A stretch of 63,964 bases of DNA from Anaerolineales bacterium (GTDB taxonomy: Bacteria; Chloroflexota; Anaerolineae; Anaerolineales; Villigracilaceae): NCBI GenBank assembly GCA_016744335.1, contig JADGEO010000017.1, forward strand, positions 1-63,964, in the 5' to 3' direction. This document shows positions 1 through 8,790 of this stretch, piece by piece. Position 1 is the stretch's first letter, and every line of letters starts with the position of its first letter. Both the position numbers and the translations under genes were made by a program. The notes under the pieces were generated by a model. The model was not told the origin of the DNA. It saw only the letters and a list, made by a program, of their open reading frames with translations, and did not search any database.

Positions 1-196
1 GGTCTCCTGTTTTGTTTTTGGTTAACAAGAGTTTACACTGTGACTGATTATTTCTCTGCTAGATGTAGGGTAGAGAAATTTATTATATATTTTTATGGGA
101 TGAAAAGCAGACACGCGCGTAATCTTAGCTTGCGTGCTATCAACGACCATCTTCTCAGCGTAAATATTTTCACCCTGCCGAAAAGATTAAAAGAAA

Positions 197-234
197 CCCC
201 CGCTCAATAAAAAATGAGCGGGGGTCTTTTTTTT
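197..234. terminator. Bidirectional intrinsic terminator
   Basis: A perfect 10-bp stem (CCCCCGCTCA at 197-206, TGAGCGGGGG at 215-224) with an 8-base A/T loop is followed by a T-run at 227-234. The other flank is A-rich, so the hairpin also gives a U-rich tail on the minus strand, where it would end transcription of the ABC ATPase gene. Nothing convincing is seen in 1-196. Confidence 0.85.
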
Positions 235-246
235 ATATTTTTCTTT

Positions 247-1347
247 TTATCTTATTGCCAATTCTGTCTCCGCATCAAAGATGTGGAAATTTTGCATATC
301 AAAGGCAACTTGAATCGTTTCCCCAACAGTATATTCTGAACGTGGGTCAACACGAGCTACAAAGTTATTCTCACCAAGAAGAAGATGCAAGAAAATCTCA
401 TTTCCCATTAATTCTGTTACATCTACCTTTGCAGTTGCATGTTCAATATGGATATTTGGTGGGACATAATCGGGGTTATGGATATTCTCTGGGCGGATAC
501 CGAAAATAATATCTTTGCCCAAATGTGCCTCGTAAGATGCCGCACGCTCATCAGGGATTGGCACTGAGAATTTCTTGCCCCCAACATAAATTCTCCCATT
601 ATCTTTGCGCAATTTAGCAGGGAAAAAATTCATCGAAGGTGAGCCAATGAAACCAGCAACAAAGCGATTAACGGGCGTATCATAAAGCACTTGTGGGGAA
701 TCAATTTGCTGTAAAACGCCTTTGTTAATCACTGCGATACGAGTTGCCATTGTCATCGCTTCAACTTGGTCGTGAGTAACGTAAACAAAGGTGGTTTGCA
801 GTTTCTGATGCAACTTGCTGATTTCAGCGCGCATTTGAACACGCAATTTTGCATCTAAGTTAGAAAGGGGTTCATCAAAAAGGAAAACTTTAGGGTCACG
901 AACAATTGCACGCCCTACAGCCACACGCTGACGTTGCCCACCTGAAAGTTGGCGAGGTTTACGCTCTAGCAGATCTTCAATGCCAAGAATGCCAGCCGCT
1001 TCGTTTACACGCATTTTGATCTCAGCTTTAGGGGTTTTACGTAGTTTCAAGCCGAAGGCAAGATTATCGTAAACAGTAAGATGAGGGTATAGTGCGTAAG
1101 ATTGGAATACCATTGCAATATCGCGGTCTTTGGGTGCAACATCATTTACTATACGGTCGGAAATAGAAATATCACCACTCGTGATTTCTTCAAGCCCAGC
1201 TAAAAGGCGCAAGGCTGTGGTCTTACCACAACCAGAAGGACCAACCAATACAAGGAATTCCTTGTCGGCGACCTCGAAACTTATATCGTTCACAGCAGTC
1301 ACGTCACCAAATTTTTTGAAGACGTTTGCATACGTTACACTTGCCAT
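247..1347 (-). CDS. ugpC: Sugar ABC transporter ATP-binding protein (UgpC/MsmK/MalK type)
   Basis: ATPase subunit expected to energise a carbohydrate or glycerol-phosphate ABC importer at the inner face of the membrane. Visible motifs are Walker A GPSGCGKTT (residues 36-44), the Q-loop glutamine near 82, signature LSGGQ (134-138), Walker B FLFDEP (155-160) and the H-loop THDQVEA, followed by a C-terminal TOBE-like region. The 366-residue length is typical of the family. I chose the ATG at 1347, not an ATG 24 codons upstream, because GGAGGT lies at 1357-1362. Permease and binding-protein genes are not adjacent, as is common for shared ATPases of this type. The substrate cannot be read from the sequence. 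Confidence 0.92.
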   Translation of the reverse strand: MASVTYANVFKKFGDVTAVNDISFEVADKEFLVLVGPSGCGKTTALRLLAGLEEITSGDISISDRIVNDVAPKDRDIAMVFQSYALYPHLTVYDNLAFGLKLRKTPKAEIKMRVNEAAGILGIEDLLERKPRQLSGGQRQRVAVGRAIVRDPKVFLFDEPLSNLDAKLRVQMRAEISKLHQKLQTTFVYVTHDQVEAMTMATRIAVINKGVLQQIDSPQVLYDTPVNRFVAGFIGSPSMNFFPAKLRKDNGRIYVGGKKFSVPIPDERAASYEAHLGKDIIFGIRPENIHNPDYVPPNIHIEHATAKVDVTELMGNEIFLHLLLGENNFVARVDPRSEYTVGETIQVAFDMQNFHIFDAETELAIR

Positions 1348-1386
1348 TATAAACTTACCTCCAGTTTTTTGAAATATAGTGAGAAG

Positions 1387-1408
1387 ATTATACTCTATAA
1401 AATAGAGT
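1387..1408 (-). promoter_or_regulatory. Promoter and operator-like palindrome of the ABC ATPase gene
   Basis: On the minus strand a consensus TATAAT lies at 1392-1387, about 40 bases before the chosen ATG. It abuts a 7-bp inverted repeat with a 3-base centre (ACTCTAT-AAA-ATAGAGT, 1392-1408) that fills the -10/-35 spacer, where a repressor could bind. No good -35 hexamer is seen. The operator role is inferred from position alone. Confidence 0.5.
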
Positions 1409-1419
1409 CTATCTGTCAT

Positions 1420-1967
1420 GTTTTTTTTGACATTAAGTACCTGTGCAAAAGGTTTACGATATTTTTAAAGCTCGTAGAGCAACATTTGTGTTGCAGTTTA
1501 TGGAAAGGGCAAGATTTATCTTGCCTCACATATATACTAAATTATGGGTAGTAGTTTTAAAGTAAGTGGGAAGTTTTTTGTAGAAAGGGAGCCTAAAGTC
1601 TCTAGACTTTGACTTTTTGCTAAAAAAATAAAAATGGGAGATTTCGGACTCCAAGTTTGAAGATTACTTCCCCTCTTTTTACATCTTTTGTTATTTGATG
1701 GGTAGCAAGCCAAAGGTCACGTGCGTTGGTTTTTTATTCCAAAGGAGGGGAATAATTTCAACATCCGCAATAAGACGTAGAATTGCATTCGAAGTTTTGC
1801 GTTTTGATAGTTTTAAAACTATTTCTCCTTCTTCTCTGAGAAGCCCTTGCTTGGGTTTCAAAATATCGACCTTCTGATTGCTTTTCTTTATTAAAAGTGA
1901 GCATATCGTAAGCAATAAAATCTTTGGCATTGGGGTTCTAAGGCACTAAAATGACAAGCATAAGGGC
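1420..1967. other. Intergenic region with small hairpins and a doubtful 79-codon ORF
   Basis: This stretch holds two short stem-loops of dispersed-word type near 1473-1520 (GCAAC..GTTGC and GCAAGA..TCTTGC) and a near-palindrome AAAGTCTCTAGACTTT around 1596-1611. A 79-codon minus-strand reading frame at 1691-1930 would encode a basic, Leu/Ile/Lys-rich protein, but it has no Shine-Dalgarno and no family I recognise. I do not call it a gene. Confidence 0.4.
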
Positions 1968-4900
1968 TTAGACAATCTCCTCAATCCGCCATTCTTCATT
2001 GCCGAGTACGGTTTTAAGGCGTGCCAGCATCTCGTCACAAATGCGCGTGTTGTAATTTGGGAAATCAATTAAATGCCCTTTATAGCCTTCAAAAATTTGC
2101 AGGGAGAATCTATCTTTACCAGGAAAAGAAATTAACACACCGTGGATATTTTTTAGCCTTCTTTTATCACGTTCTAAATTGCCATTAGGGCGCACCGCTA
2201 CGGTAATTATTCTGGGGGGATATTGGGATTCGCTACCCTTAAACAAATCTAATTTTGGAATAGATTTACGCACCTCGCGTGCTACGGCATCTTCTTGTGG
2301 TGCGCTCGTGTTTTGGCTTTGGTCATCGTGTGGACGCGTTGGGTGCGTCTCTGACATTGTCATTGGGTAGTCATACTCTTCTACGTCAGAGGGCGCGTCT
2401 ATTTGATAGGCAAAATTATCCCAGTCATCGGGGAAGGCGGGCGGAGGTGGAGGCATCCCTGCGTCTATTGCAGGCGGGGCGGTATAGGTTGCGGCGGGTT
2501 CAGAAACTTTTACAGTCCCTTGTCCCTTCGGGGGAAGGCTAGGCGTTGTCTTGAGCTTGTCGAAGGGATGGGGGCTGGCAGGCACAGATTTAACAGTAGG
2601 CTGTTCTTTTACAGGAGATGCCTTTTTAACGGGAGCAGGCTGAACCACGCGCGGTTTCGGTTTTTTGTCCAATGGGGTCTTTTTAATCTCATCTGCCGAA
2701 GTGACTAGGTTGAAGTCTGTTGATATTTTATCCACAAGAATTTTCGGTGGGGTATTTTCAGCATCTACTTTGCCCGAAATGATGACTATTTTGCCTTCTT
2801 CGCAAAGCTCTTTAGATTCTTGCCAAGTGCGTGGAAAAATGACCAATTCGATGATGCCGTGCATATCATCGAGGGTGACGAATCCCATTGGCTTTCCCTT
2901 TTTGGTCTGGTAGGGACGCACACCCGCTATGATGCCGCCAACGCGAACGGGCTGTTGGTGGCGGGCATCGGGGAGGGTGTTGAAAGTATGCGAGGCAATT
3001 TGCTGGAAAATATCTTGATATTTTGAAAGGGGGTGATCAGAAACATAAATGCCTATGAGTTCGCGCTCCCAGCCAAGTTGAATGCGTTGTTCAATTTCTT
3101 CACCAGGGGGGATTTGAATTTTGTTGCTGATGCCTGTTTCTGCGCCAAACATGCTAAATTGCCCTGCGTTTTTTGCTTTGAAGTGAGACGCGCTAACGGC
3201 AATTAGTTGGTCTATAGCAGAGAGGAGGCTAGACCTATCGCCAAAATTATCGAGTGCGCCGACTTTGACCATTGATTCTAGGGAGCGTTTGCCTATGGCG
3301 CTTAAATCTACTTCGTGAACAAATTCGTTGATGTCTTTAAAAATTCTGTCACCGCGAGCTTCTATCAGTTTTTCTATGGGTTTTTCGCCCACATTTTTGA
3401 CTGCACCAAAGCCAAAACGGATGGCAGATTTACCATCATCATAAATTTCTGAAGTGAAATTCCATTCGCTACTATTGACGCTGGGCGGGAGAATTTCGAT
3501 ACCCATATCTTTTGCGTTGGCAGAGTAATGAGAAACTTTTTCGGTTTTTCCATAAAAGACCGACATGAGGGCGGTCATATATTCGGTGGGATAATTGGCT
3601 TTTAGGAACGCGGTTTGTACAGAAATTGTGCCGTAGGCGGCCGCATGGCTTTTGTTAAAGCCGTAGCGTGCGAACTCTTCCCAGTCATCGAAGATGGCAG
3701 AGGCAGTTTCTCTTTTGATGTCATTTTTCACACAACCGTCAATAAATTTCTCACGATGGCGGGCAACTTCTTTGAGCTTTTTCTTGGAGATGGCTTTTCG
3801 CAGATTGTCCGATTCTGGTCCCGAATAGCCGCCCAGCTCTACCGCCGAGCGCATGATTTGTTCTTGGTAAATTGGAATCCCGTAGGTGGATTTGAAAATT
3901 GGCTCCATACTGGGGTGTCTGTAGGAGACTTTTTCACGTCCGTTCATCCGCTCAATATAGGAAGGGATAAATTGCATCGGTCCTGGTCTGTAAAGGGCAA
4001 CCATAGCGATTACGTGGTCGAGGGTTTTGGGTTGCATTTTGACCATCCACCCTGTCATGCCACCGCCTTCGAGTTGAAATACACCCGCAGTATTGCCAGA
4101 GCCGATGAGTTCAAAGGCTTTTTTATCGTCTAGCGGGATATTTTCGAGATGGTATTTTTTCCCGTAGCGTCTTTCAATTTGCTCTACTGTGCGAGCAATA
4201 ACGGTGAGGGTGGAAAGCCCTAAAAAGTCTACTTTTAACATCCCCATTGCGTCAAGAACGCCCATTTCGAACTGGGTGACGGTTTTGATGGGGGTATTTT
4301 CAGAGTTGGATGTTGGGCGGTGAATAGGGAGATATTCTGTAATTGCTTTATCAGCAATTACTACACCCGCGGCATGTGTGCCTGCATTGCGGATTACGCC
4401 TTCCATGCCCATTGCGGTGTCTATGAGTTCTTTAATTTGTGGCGTGGAGTTGTACATCTTTTTAAAATCTTGTACGTCTCTTAGTGTTCCCTCGAGGGTG
4501 ACTGTTGTGCCAGAAACAGCAGGGATTAGTTTAGCAATTTGATTAACTTCGTTGAGCGGAATATCCATCACGCGTCCCACATCGCGGACGGCGGCTTTTG
4601 CGCCCATTGTGCCAAAGGTGATAATTTGGGCTACTTTTTCATCGCCGTATTTTTCGGCACAGTAGGTCATCATTTCGTGACGGCGATCATCTCGGAAGTC
4701 GAGGTCGATATCGGGCATAGAGACACGACCGGGATTCAGAAAACGCTCAAAGATGAGATCATGTTCAATGGGGTCTATCAAGGTGATTTCAAGAGCGTAT
4801 GCGACAATTGATCCAGCCGCGGAGCCGCGCGTTGTGTATAAAATCCCACGTTTTTGTGACTCGCGCACTAAATCCCAAACAATGATGAAGTAGGCATCGA

Positions 4901-5900
4901 ATCCCATGGTGTGGATGATGCCCAGCTCATAATTTAGACGCTCTCGTATAACTTTATCATCTGCGTGTTTGCCGTAGCGATATTCCAATCCCTTTTCGCA
5001 GAGATGGCGTAAATAGCTCTCTTCGGTGTGCCCTTCGGGGACGATAAAGTGGGGTAAATGATATTCTTTGAAGTCTAGGTCTACATTGCATTTTTCAGCG
5101 ATTTCGAGGGTATTTGTGAGTGATTCGGGGATTTCTCCGAAAATTTTGAGCATTTCTTCAGGAGAGCGGAAATAATAGGAGGGGTCATCCATTCTGAAGC
5201 GATTTTCGTCTTTGAGGCTGGCACCGGTTTGGATAGCGAGCAAAATATCTTGATATTTTGCGTCTGATTTTTTGATATAGTGGACATCGTTGGTGGCAAC
5301 AAATTTAGATGAATATCTTGCTCCTAGTTCGACTAACTTTTTATTGACTTCGACCAACTCATCTATATTATGCTGTTGGAGTTCTACGTAAAAATTGTCT
5401 TTGCCAAAAACATCGTAATACCAGTTCATGCGTCTCACGGCTTCTTCGGGATCTTCTTTCATGAGGGCACGCGGAATTTCTGCGCCTAAACAGCCTGTTG
5501 TGCAAATTAATCCCTCGGCGTGTTCGGCTAAAAATTCGTGGTCAATGCGTGGACGGTAATAAAACCCCTCCGTTTGCGCGGCAGAGACAATTTTAAGTAA
5601 GTTTCTATAGCCAACATTATCTTTGGCGAGCAATAAAACATGTGTAGATTTTTTATCAAGTTTGACGTCTCTGTCGGTCATTCTGCGAGCCGCCATATAG
5701 GCTTCTACGCCAATAATGGGTTTGATTTCGGCATCTTTGGCGGCATCGTAGAAGGCTTTTGCGCCAAACATGGTGCCGTGGTCGGTGATGGCAACCGCGG
5801 GCATATTCATGGATTTAGCAGTGGCAACTAATTTTTTTATGTTGCTAAAACCATCAAGTAGGGAGTATTCTGTATGGACGTGGAGGTGGGCAAAGGACAT
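1968..5900 (-). CDS. dnaE: DNA polymerase III subunit alpha
   Basis: Catalytic subunit of the replicative DNA polymerase, acting at the fork. The N-terminal PHP domain opens with HLHVHTEYSLLDG and TDHGTMFG. The polymerase core carries the catalytic acidic cluster PDIDLDF near residue 395 and the GRGSAAGS-like TRGSAAGSIVAYAL segment. A helix-hairpin-helix/OB region follows, ending near residue 1050. At 1310 residues it is longer than the usual 1150-1200. The extra length is a Pro/Lys-rich linker (about residues 1060-1230) before a conserved-looking C-terminal domain. Part of that linker is encoded by a dispersed palindromic repeat at 2521-2571. The gene appears to be transcribed alone. Confidence 0.97.
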   Translation of the reverse strand: MSFAHLHVHTEYSLLDGFSNIKKLVATAKSMNMPAVAITDHGTMFGAKAFYDAAKDAEIKPIIGVEAYMAARRMTDRDVKLDKKSTHVLLLAKDNVGYRNLLKIVSAAQTEGFYYRPRIDHEFLAEHAEGLICTTGCLGAEIPRALMKEDPEEAVRRMNWYYDVFGKDNFYVELQQHNIDELVEVNKKLVELGARYSSKFVATNDVHYIKKSDAKYQDILLAIQTGASLKDENRFRMDDPSYYFRSPEEMLKIFGEIPESLTNTLEIAEKCNVDLDFKEYHLPHFIVPEGHTEESYLRHLCEKGLEYRYGKHADDKVIRERLNYELGIIHTMGFDAYFIIVWDLVRESQKRGILYTTRGSAAGSIVAYALEITLIDPIEHDLIFERFLNPGRVSMPDIDLDFRDDRRHEMMTYCAEKYGDEKVAQIITFGTMGAKAAVRDVGRVMDIPLNEVNQIAKLIPAVSGTTVTLEGTLRDVQDFKKMYNSTPQIKELIDTAMGMEGVIRNAGTHAAGVVIADKAITEYLPIHRPTSNSENTPIKTVTQFEMGVLDAMGMLKVDFLGLSTLTVIARTVEQIERRYGKKYHLENIPLDDKKAFELIGSGNTAGVFQLEGGGMTGWMVKMQPKTLDHVIAMVALYRPGPMQFIPSYIERMNGREKVSYRHPSMEPIFKSTYGIPIYQEQIMRSAVELGGYSGPESDNLRKAISKKKLKEVARHREKFIDGCVKNDIKRETASAIFDDWEEFARYGFNKSHAAAYGTISVQTAFLKANYPTEYMTALMSVFYGKTEKVSHYSANAKDMGIEILPPSVNSSEWNFTSEIYDDGKSAIRFGFGAVKNVGEKPIEKLIEARGDRIFKDINEFVHEVDLSAIGKRSLESMVKVGALDNFGDRSSLLSAIDQLIAVSASHFKAKNAGQFSMFGAETGISNKIQIPPGEEIEQRIQLGWERELIGIYVSDHPLSKYQDIFQQIASHTFNTLPDARHQQPVRVGGIIAGVRPYQTKKGKPMGFVTLDDMHGIIELVIFPRTWQESKELCEEGKIVIISGKVDAENTPPKILVDKISTDFNLVTSADEIKKTPLDKKPKPRVVQPAPVKKASPVKEQPTVKSVPASPHPFDKLKTTPSLPPKGQGTVKVSEPAATYTAPPAIDAGMPPPPPAFPDDWDNFAYQIDAPSDVEEYDYPMTMSETHPTRPHDDQSQNTSAPQEDAVAREVRKSIPKLDLFKGSESQYPPRIITVAVRPNGNLERDKRRLKNIHGVLISFPGKDRFSLQIFEGYKGHLIDFPNYNTRICDEMLARLKTVLGNEEWRIEEIV
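2521..2571 (-). repeat. In-frame dispersed repeat inside the dnaE linker
   Basis: The minus strand reads CCCTTCGACAAGCTCAAG, then a CTTCCCCCGAAGGG hairpin. Both words belong to repeat families seen elsewhere in the window (the TTCGAC..CTCAG family at 31685, 51384 and 61665; CCCTTCG-type hairpins at 17877). The repeat is translated as part of the low-complexity linker (HPFDKLKTTPSLPPKGQG), so the reading frame is kept. Confidence 0.7.
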
Positions 5901-6101
5901 AGGTTAGGAATTAGGGATTAGTAGATCAGGAATTAGGAAGCAGGAGAACAGGTTGTTTTCTAACATTATAATTATAGCATGGGGGACTTTTTTAGAAGTT
6001 GAATTTGGCTTAAAAGTTAGGATGTTTTAAGGTTGGTTCTCAGATAAAAGAAAAGAGACTGTATAATAGTGAAAATATGATGAGTGATGAGTGAAAAGCT
6101 T

Positions 6102-6193
6102 TAACGCGAATTACGCAAATAGGCGAATGGCGCGAATATTTTTAATTAAAAGTTTTTATTCGCGCAATTCGCTCATTCGCGAACATTAGCGTT
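6102..6193. repeat. GCGAATT-type inverted repeat element (family A)
   Basis: About 92 bases made of two imperfect arms. The left arm starts TTAACGCGAATTACGC and the right arm ends TTCGCGAACATTAGCGTT, with an A/T loop near 6140-6156. Each arm is a string of 8-13-base GCGAAT words. The same element, split open by a gene, occurs at 26644-27347. It lies in the 400-base gap between dnaE and the Ntn hydrolase gene; the rest of that gap shows no gene. Confidence 0.75.
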
Positions 6194-6250
6194 GAAAAAA
6201 ACTCTACCACCGTCAAAAAAACAAAAAACCTACCCAATCCGCGAAACTTG

Positions 6251-6270
6251 TACTGGGCATAGTCGAAGTA
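6251..6270 (-). repeat. 20-bp TTCGAC..CAG repeat (family E), intergenic copy
   Basis: The minus strand reads TACTTCGACTATGCCCAGTA. The outer triplets TAC and GTA are complementary, as in the other full copies, while the TTCGAC and CAG core is kept. It lies 30 bases before the Ntn hydrolase start. Confidence 0.65.
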
Positions 6271-6300
6271 TCTGTAAATAAGCCCAAAAAGGAATCCCCC

Positions 6301-8580
6301 ATGAACCCTAAAATCATCCGAGACAAAAATGGCACCATGCACGTTAACGCTAAAACCCAAGAAGAAATGTACTGGGGGCAGGGCTATATCCACGCAAAGG
6401 ATCGCGGAATGCAAATGTTAATGATGCGCGTCCTGGGGCAGGGGCGCGTTTGCGAGTTGCTTAACGACAGCGATGAAAGTTTAGGCATCGACAAATTCTT
6501 TCGCCAAATGAATTGGCATAATAATCTTGCCAGCGAATTTGGAAAACTCTCAAAGGAACACCAAAGTTTCATCCAAGCCTATACCGATGGCGCAAATACC
6601 GCCTTCGGTGAAAAAACCCCATGGGAATTTAAATTGCTCGGCTATAAACCCGAAGCATGGCATCCTAACGACTCGATTATGATTTCTCGCATGGTTGGCT
6701 ATCTCACCCTCGCCCAATCGCAGGCAGAGATGGAGCGGCTTTTTATCGAGATGGTGCAAGCGGGCATCCCGCGTGAGAAACTCGAAGCACTTTTCCCTGG
6801 CAATCTTGGTGGGGCAGATTTCGACCTTATCAAAAAAGTGCAACTTGGCGAGCGTATTGTCAACCCCGTATCGCTTTGGGGCATTGGCGCGCCGCGCATG
6901 ATGGCATCTAATAATTGGGTCATCAGCGGTGCGCGCACCAAATCGGGGCATCCCATTCTCTCTAATGACCCACATCTCGAAGTCAATCGCCTGCCCAACG
7001 TTTTTGTCGAAAACGCTCTCTCTTTTGGCAGTCGCTATCTCATCGGCGGCTCTATGCCAGGCAACCCCGGCGTTCTCTTGGGGCGCAGTCCCGACCTTGC
7101 GTGGGGCGTGACTTATGCTTTTATTGACGCGGTCGATTCGTGGATTGAGCAATGCAAAGATGGTAAATATCTGCGCGAAGGCGAGTGGTTAGATTTCGAC
7201 ATCCGCACCGAGACGATTAAACGGAAGAAAGCAAATGACGTGACCGTGACCTTCTACGAAAACAATCACGGCACATTGGATGGAGACCCGACGGGACGCG
7301 CGGGGTATTATCTTGCTACGCGTTGGTCAGCTTCTGATTCGGGGGCAACCACTTTTGCCTCCCTTTTCGATATGGCTGAGGCAGATACCGTTAAAAAGGG
7401 CATGGATATCATCGGGCGCGTAGAAACTGGCTGGGATTTCGTGCTAGCCGACCGAGATGGGGACATCGGATTCCAAATGACGGGAAAAGTGCCTCGAAGG
7501 CACGCAAGCGGAAACGGGTTCGCCCCCCTCCCCGGCTGGGAATCAGAAAACGATTGGGATGGTTATCTGACGGTAGATGAGATGCCGCGTACGCTTAATC
7601 CATCAAAAGGTTTTTTTGCAACCGCCAACGAAGATTTGAACAGATACGGTAAAGAAAGCCCGATAAATATGCCTATGGGGTCGTACCGCGCTGAGCGAAT
7701 AAACGCACTGCTCGCCGAAAAAGACGATTTCACAAAGGAAGATATTTACGCGATGCACGGTGATTTATATTCGCTCCAAGCTGAGCGTTTTATGGCTATT
7801 TTGTGCCCGATTTTAAATGATTTAAACACAAAGGACACGAAGAAGCACGAAGAAAAAACTAAAAAAAGTTCTTCCTTTGTGAACCTTAGAGACCTTAGTG
7901 TTAAAAAATTGCTTGAGTGGGATTTGTGCTACGATGCCCAGTCGGAGGGTGCGTATCTTTTTGAAGCCTTTTATAAGGAACTCTACCGCGAGGTCTTTGG
8001 GAAAAATGGACTTGGCGAAGCCGCACTCGATTTTCTCTATGAAGAAAGCGGCACTTTTATTGACTTTTACCAGAATTTTGACCGCGTGCTACTTTCGGAG
8101 AACTCTATCTGGTTTGGGGGGCTGAACCGTGATGAGATTTTTGCGAAGGTTGCGTTAAAAACTTTAACCACGAAGGACACGAAGGAACACGAAGGGAAAA
8201 ACCAAAAAAGCTCTTTCTTTGTGTCTCTTAGTGCTCTTCGTGGTAAAAAAGAATCCCTAAAAACTTGGGGAGAGCGGCAGCAGTTTACGATGAGCCATAT
8301 CCTATTTGGTGGGACATTGCCTAAATTTCTCGGCTTCGACCGAGGACCCATCACTGGCATTGGCGGGCGGGCGACCATTTCTCAAGGTCAAATCTATAAT
8401 AGCGCAGGACGGATCACCAGCTTTTTCCCCGCTATGCGTCTCGTGACGGAAATGGAAAAAGACAGGCTCTATACGAATTTAGCGGGTGGTCCCAGCGATA
8501 ATCGTTCCTCGAAATGGTATGTGTCTGATTTAGAGAACTGGATGGAGGGTGTGTATAAGGTCGTGAGGGGGGAGGGGTGA
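6301..8580 (+). CDS. Penicillin acylase family Ntn hydrolase
   Basis: An amidase of the penicillin G acylase/acyl-homoserine-lactone acylase superfamily, normally matured by self-cleavage before the nucleophile serine. The N-terminus has the family pattern IIRDKNG..HVNA..AKDRGMQM. The expected beta-chain start is ASNNWVISG with the nucleophile at Ser203. Asn and Arg residues typical of the beta chain follow (GGSMPGNPGVLLGRSPDLAWG). There is no signal peptide, unlike most periplasmic members, so it may act in the cytoplasm. The start has AAGGAA at 6289-6294. The 759-residue chain is lengthened by two in-frame palindromic repeats of about 28 codons each (7821-7908 and 8163-8249). The natural amide substrate cannot be inferred. 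Confidence 0.88.
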   Translation: MNPKIIRDKNGTMHVNAKTQEEMYWGQGYIHAKDRGMQMLMMRVLGQGRVCELLNDSDESLGIDKFFRQMNWHNNLASEFGKLSKEHQSFIQAYTDGANTAFGEKTPWEFKLLGYKPEAWHPNDSIMISRMVGYLTLAQSQAEMERLFIEMVQAGIPREKLEALFPGNLGGADFDLIKKVQLGERIVNPVSLWGIGAPRMMASNNWVISGARTKSGHPILSNDPHLEVNRLPNVFVENALSFGSRYLIGGSMPGNPGVLLGRSPDLAWGVTYAFIDAVDSWIEQCKDGKYLREGEWLDFDIRTETIKRKKANDVTVTFYENNHGTLDGDPTGRAGYYLATRWSASDSGATTFASLFDMAEADTVKKGMDIIGRVETGWDFVLADRDGDIGFQMTGKVPRRHASGNGFAPLPGWESENDWDGYLTVDEMPRTLNPSKGFFATANEDLNRYGKESPINMPMGSYRAERINALLAEKDDFTKEDIYAMHGDLYSLQAERFMAILCPILNDLNTKDTKKHEEKTKKSSSFVNLRDLSVKKLLEWDLCYDAQSEGAYLFEAFYKELYREVFGKNGLGEAALDFLYEESGTFIDFYQNFDRVLLSENSIWFGGLNRDEIFAKVALKTLTTKDTKEHEGKNQKSSFFVSLSALRGKKESLKTWGERQQFTMSHILFGGTLPKFLGFDRGPITGIGGRATISQGQIYNSAGRITSFFPAMRLVTEMEKDRLYTNLAGGPSDNRSSKWYVSDLENWMEGVYKVVRGEG
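7821..7908 (+). repeat. In-frame CACGAAG-type inverted repeat, copy 1 (family C)
   Basis: About 88 bases with inverted ends (TTTAAACACAAAGG at the left; CCTTAGTGTTAAAA at the right) and internal quasi-tandem GGACACGAAG words, with an A-rich centre. It is translated as NTKDTKKHEEKTKKSS followed by FVNLRDLSVKK, which is unlike the flanking acylase sequence and interrupts a conserved region. Confidence 0.85.
8163..8249 (+). repeat. In-frame CACGAAG-type inverted repeat, copy 2 (family C)
   Basis: About 87 bases, in the same orientation and reading frame as copy 1 some 250 bases upstream. Its ends are TTTAACCACGAAGG and CTCTTCGTGGTAAA. It is translated as TTKDTKEHEGKNQKSS followed by FFVSLSALRGKK. 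The two peptides align residue by residue with copy 1. Confidence 0.85.
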
Positions 8581-8653
8581 CTATTTTAATTGAGGAGGCG
8601 TTGGTGCATAAATAGTGGACTGAAAGACCAAGAAGCATGTATTCTTGGTTCAT

Positions 8654-8752
8654 GATAAAGAACAGAAAAAACTACGCTCTGAGCCAAAGAAATCATATCG
8701 CGTACGCAATTGGTTAGATTACGATGTGGGTGTAAACATATTTCAGGACTAG
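8654..8752 (+). pseudogene. Remnant of an IS5-type transposase N-terminus
   Basis: An open frame without its own start reads DKEQKKLRSEPKK then SYRVRNWLDYDVGVN and stops. The YRVRNW.EYD pattern resembles the start of IS5-family transposases (recalled from the family, not searched). Only about 33 codons remain and no transposase catalytic region follows. The rest of the 210-base gap up to the TauE-type gene holds nothing else recognised. Confidence 0.45.
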
Positions 8753-8790
8753 ACAACACTAACTTGTGGAAAGGTATTAAGTAATACGTT

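Noticed and set aside
100..210. 36-codon plus-strand frame (MKSRHARNLSLRAINDHLLS..)
   Set aside because: Its end lies inside the terminator stem, the Shine-Dalgarno is weak and no family is seen. The reverse strand is also open here, so coding is not supported.
1691..1930. 79-codon minus-strand frame between the ABC ATPase gene and dnaE
   Set aside because: No Shine-Dalgarno, no family, and the opposite strand is open over most of it. Mentioned only in the intergenic note.
3615..4133. 172-codon frame antisense to dnaE
   Set aside because: It is a shadow of the conserved polymerase coding frame, without start signals.
6550..7152. 200-codon frame antisense to the acylase gene
   Set aside because: It lies fully opposite the conserved beta-chain region of the acylase and has no start signals.
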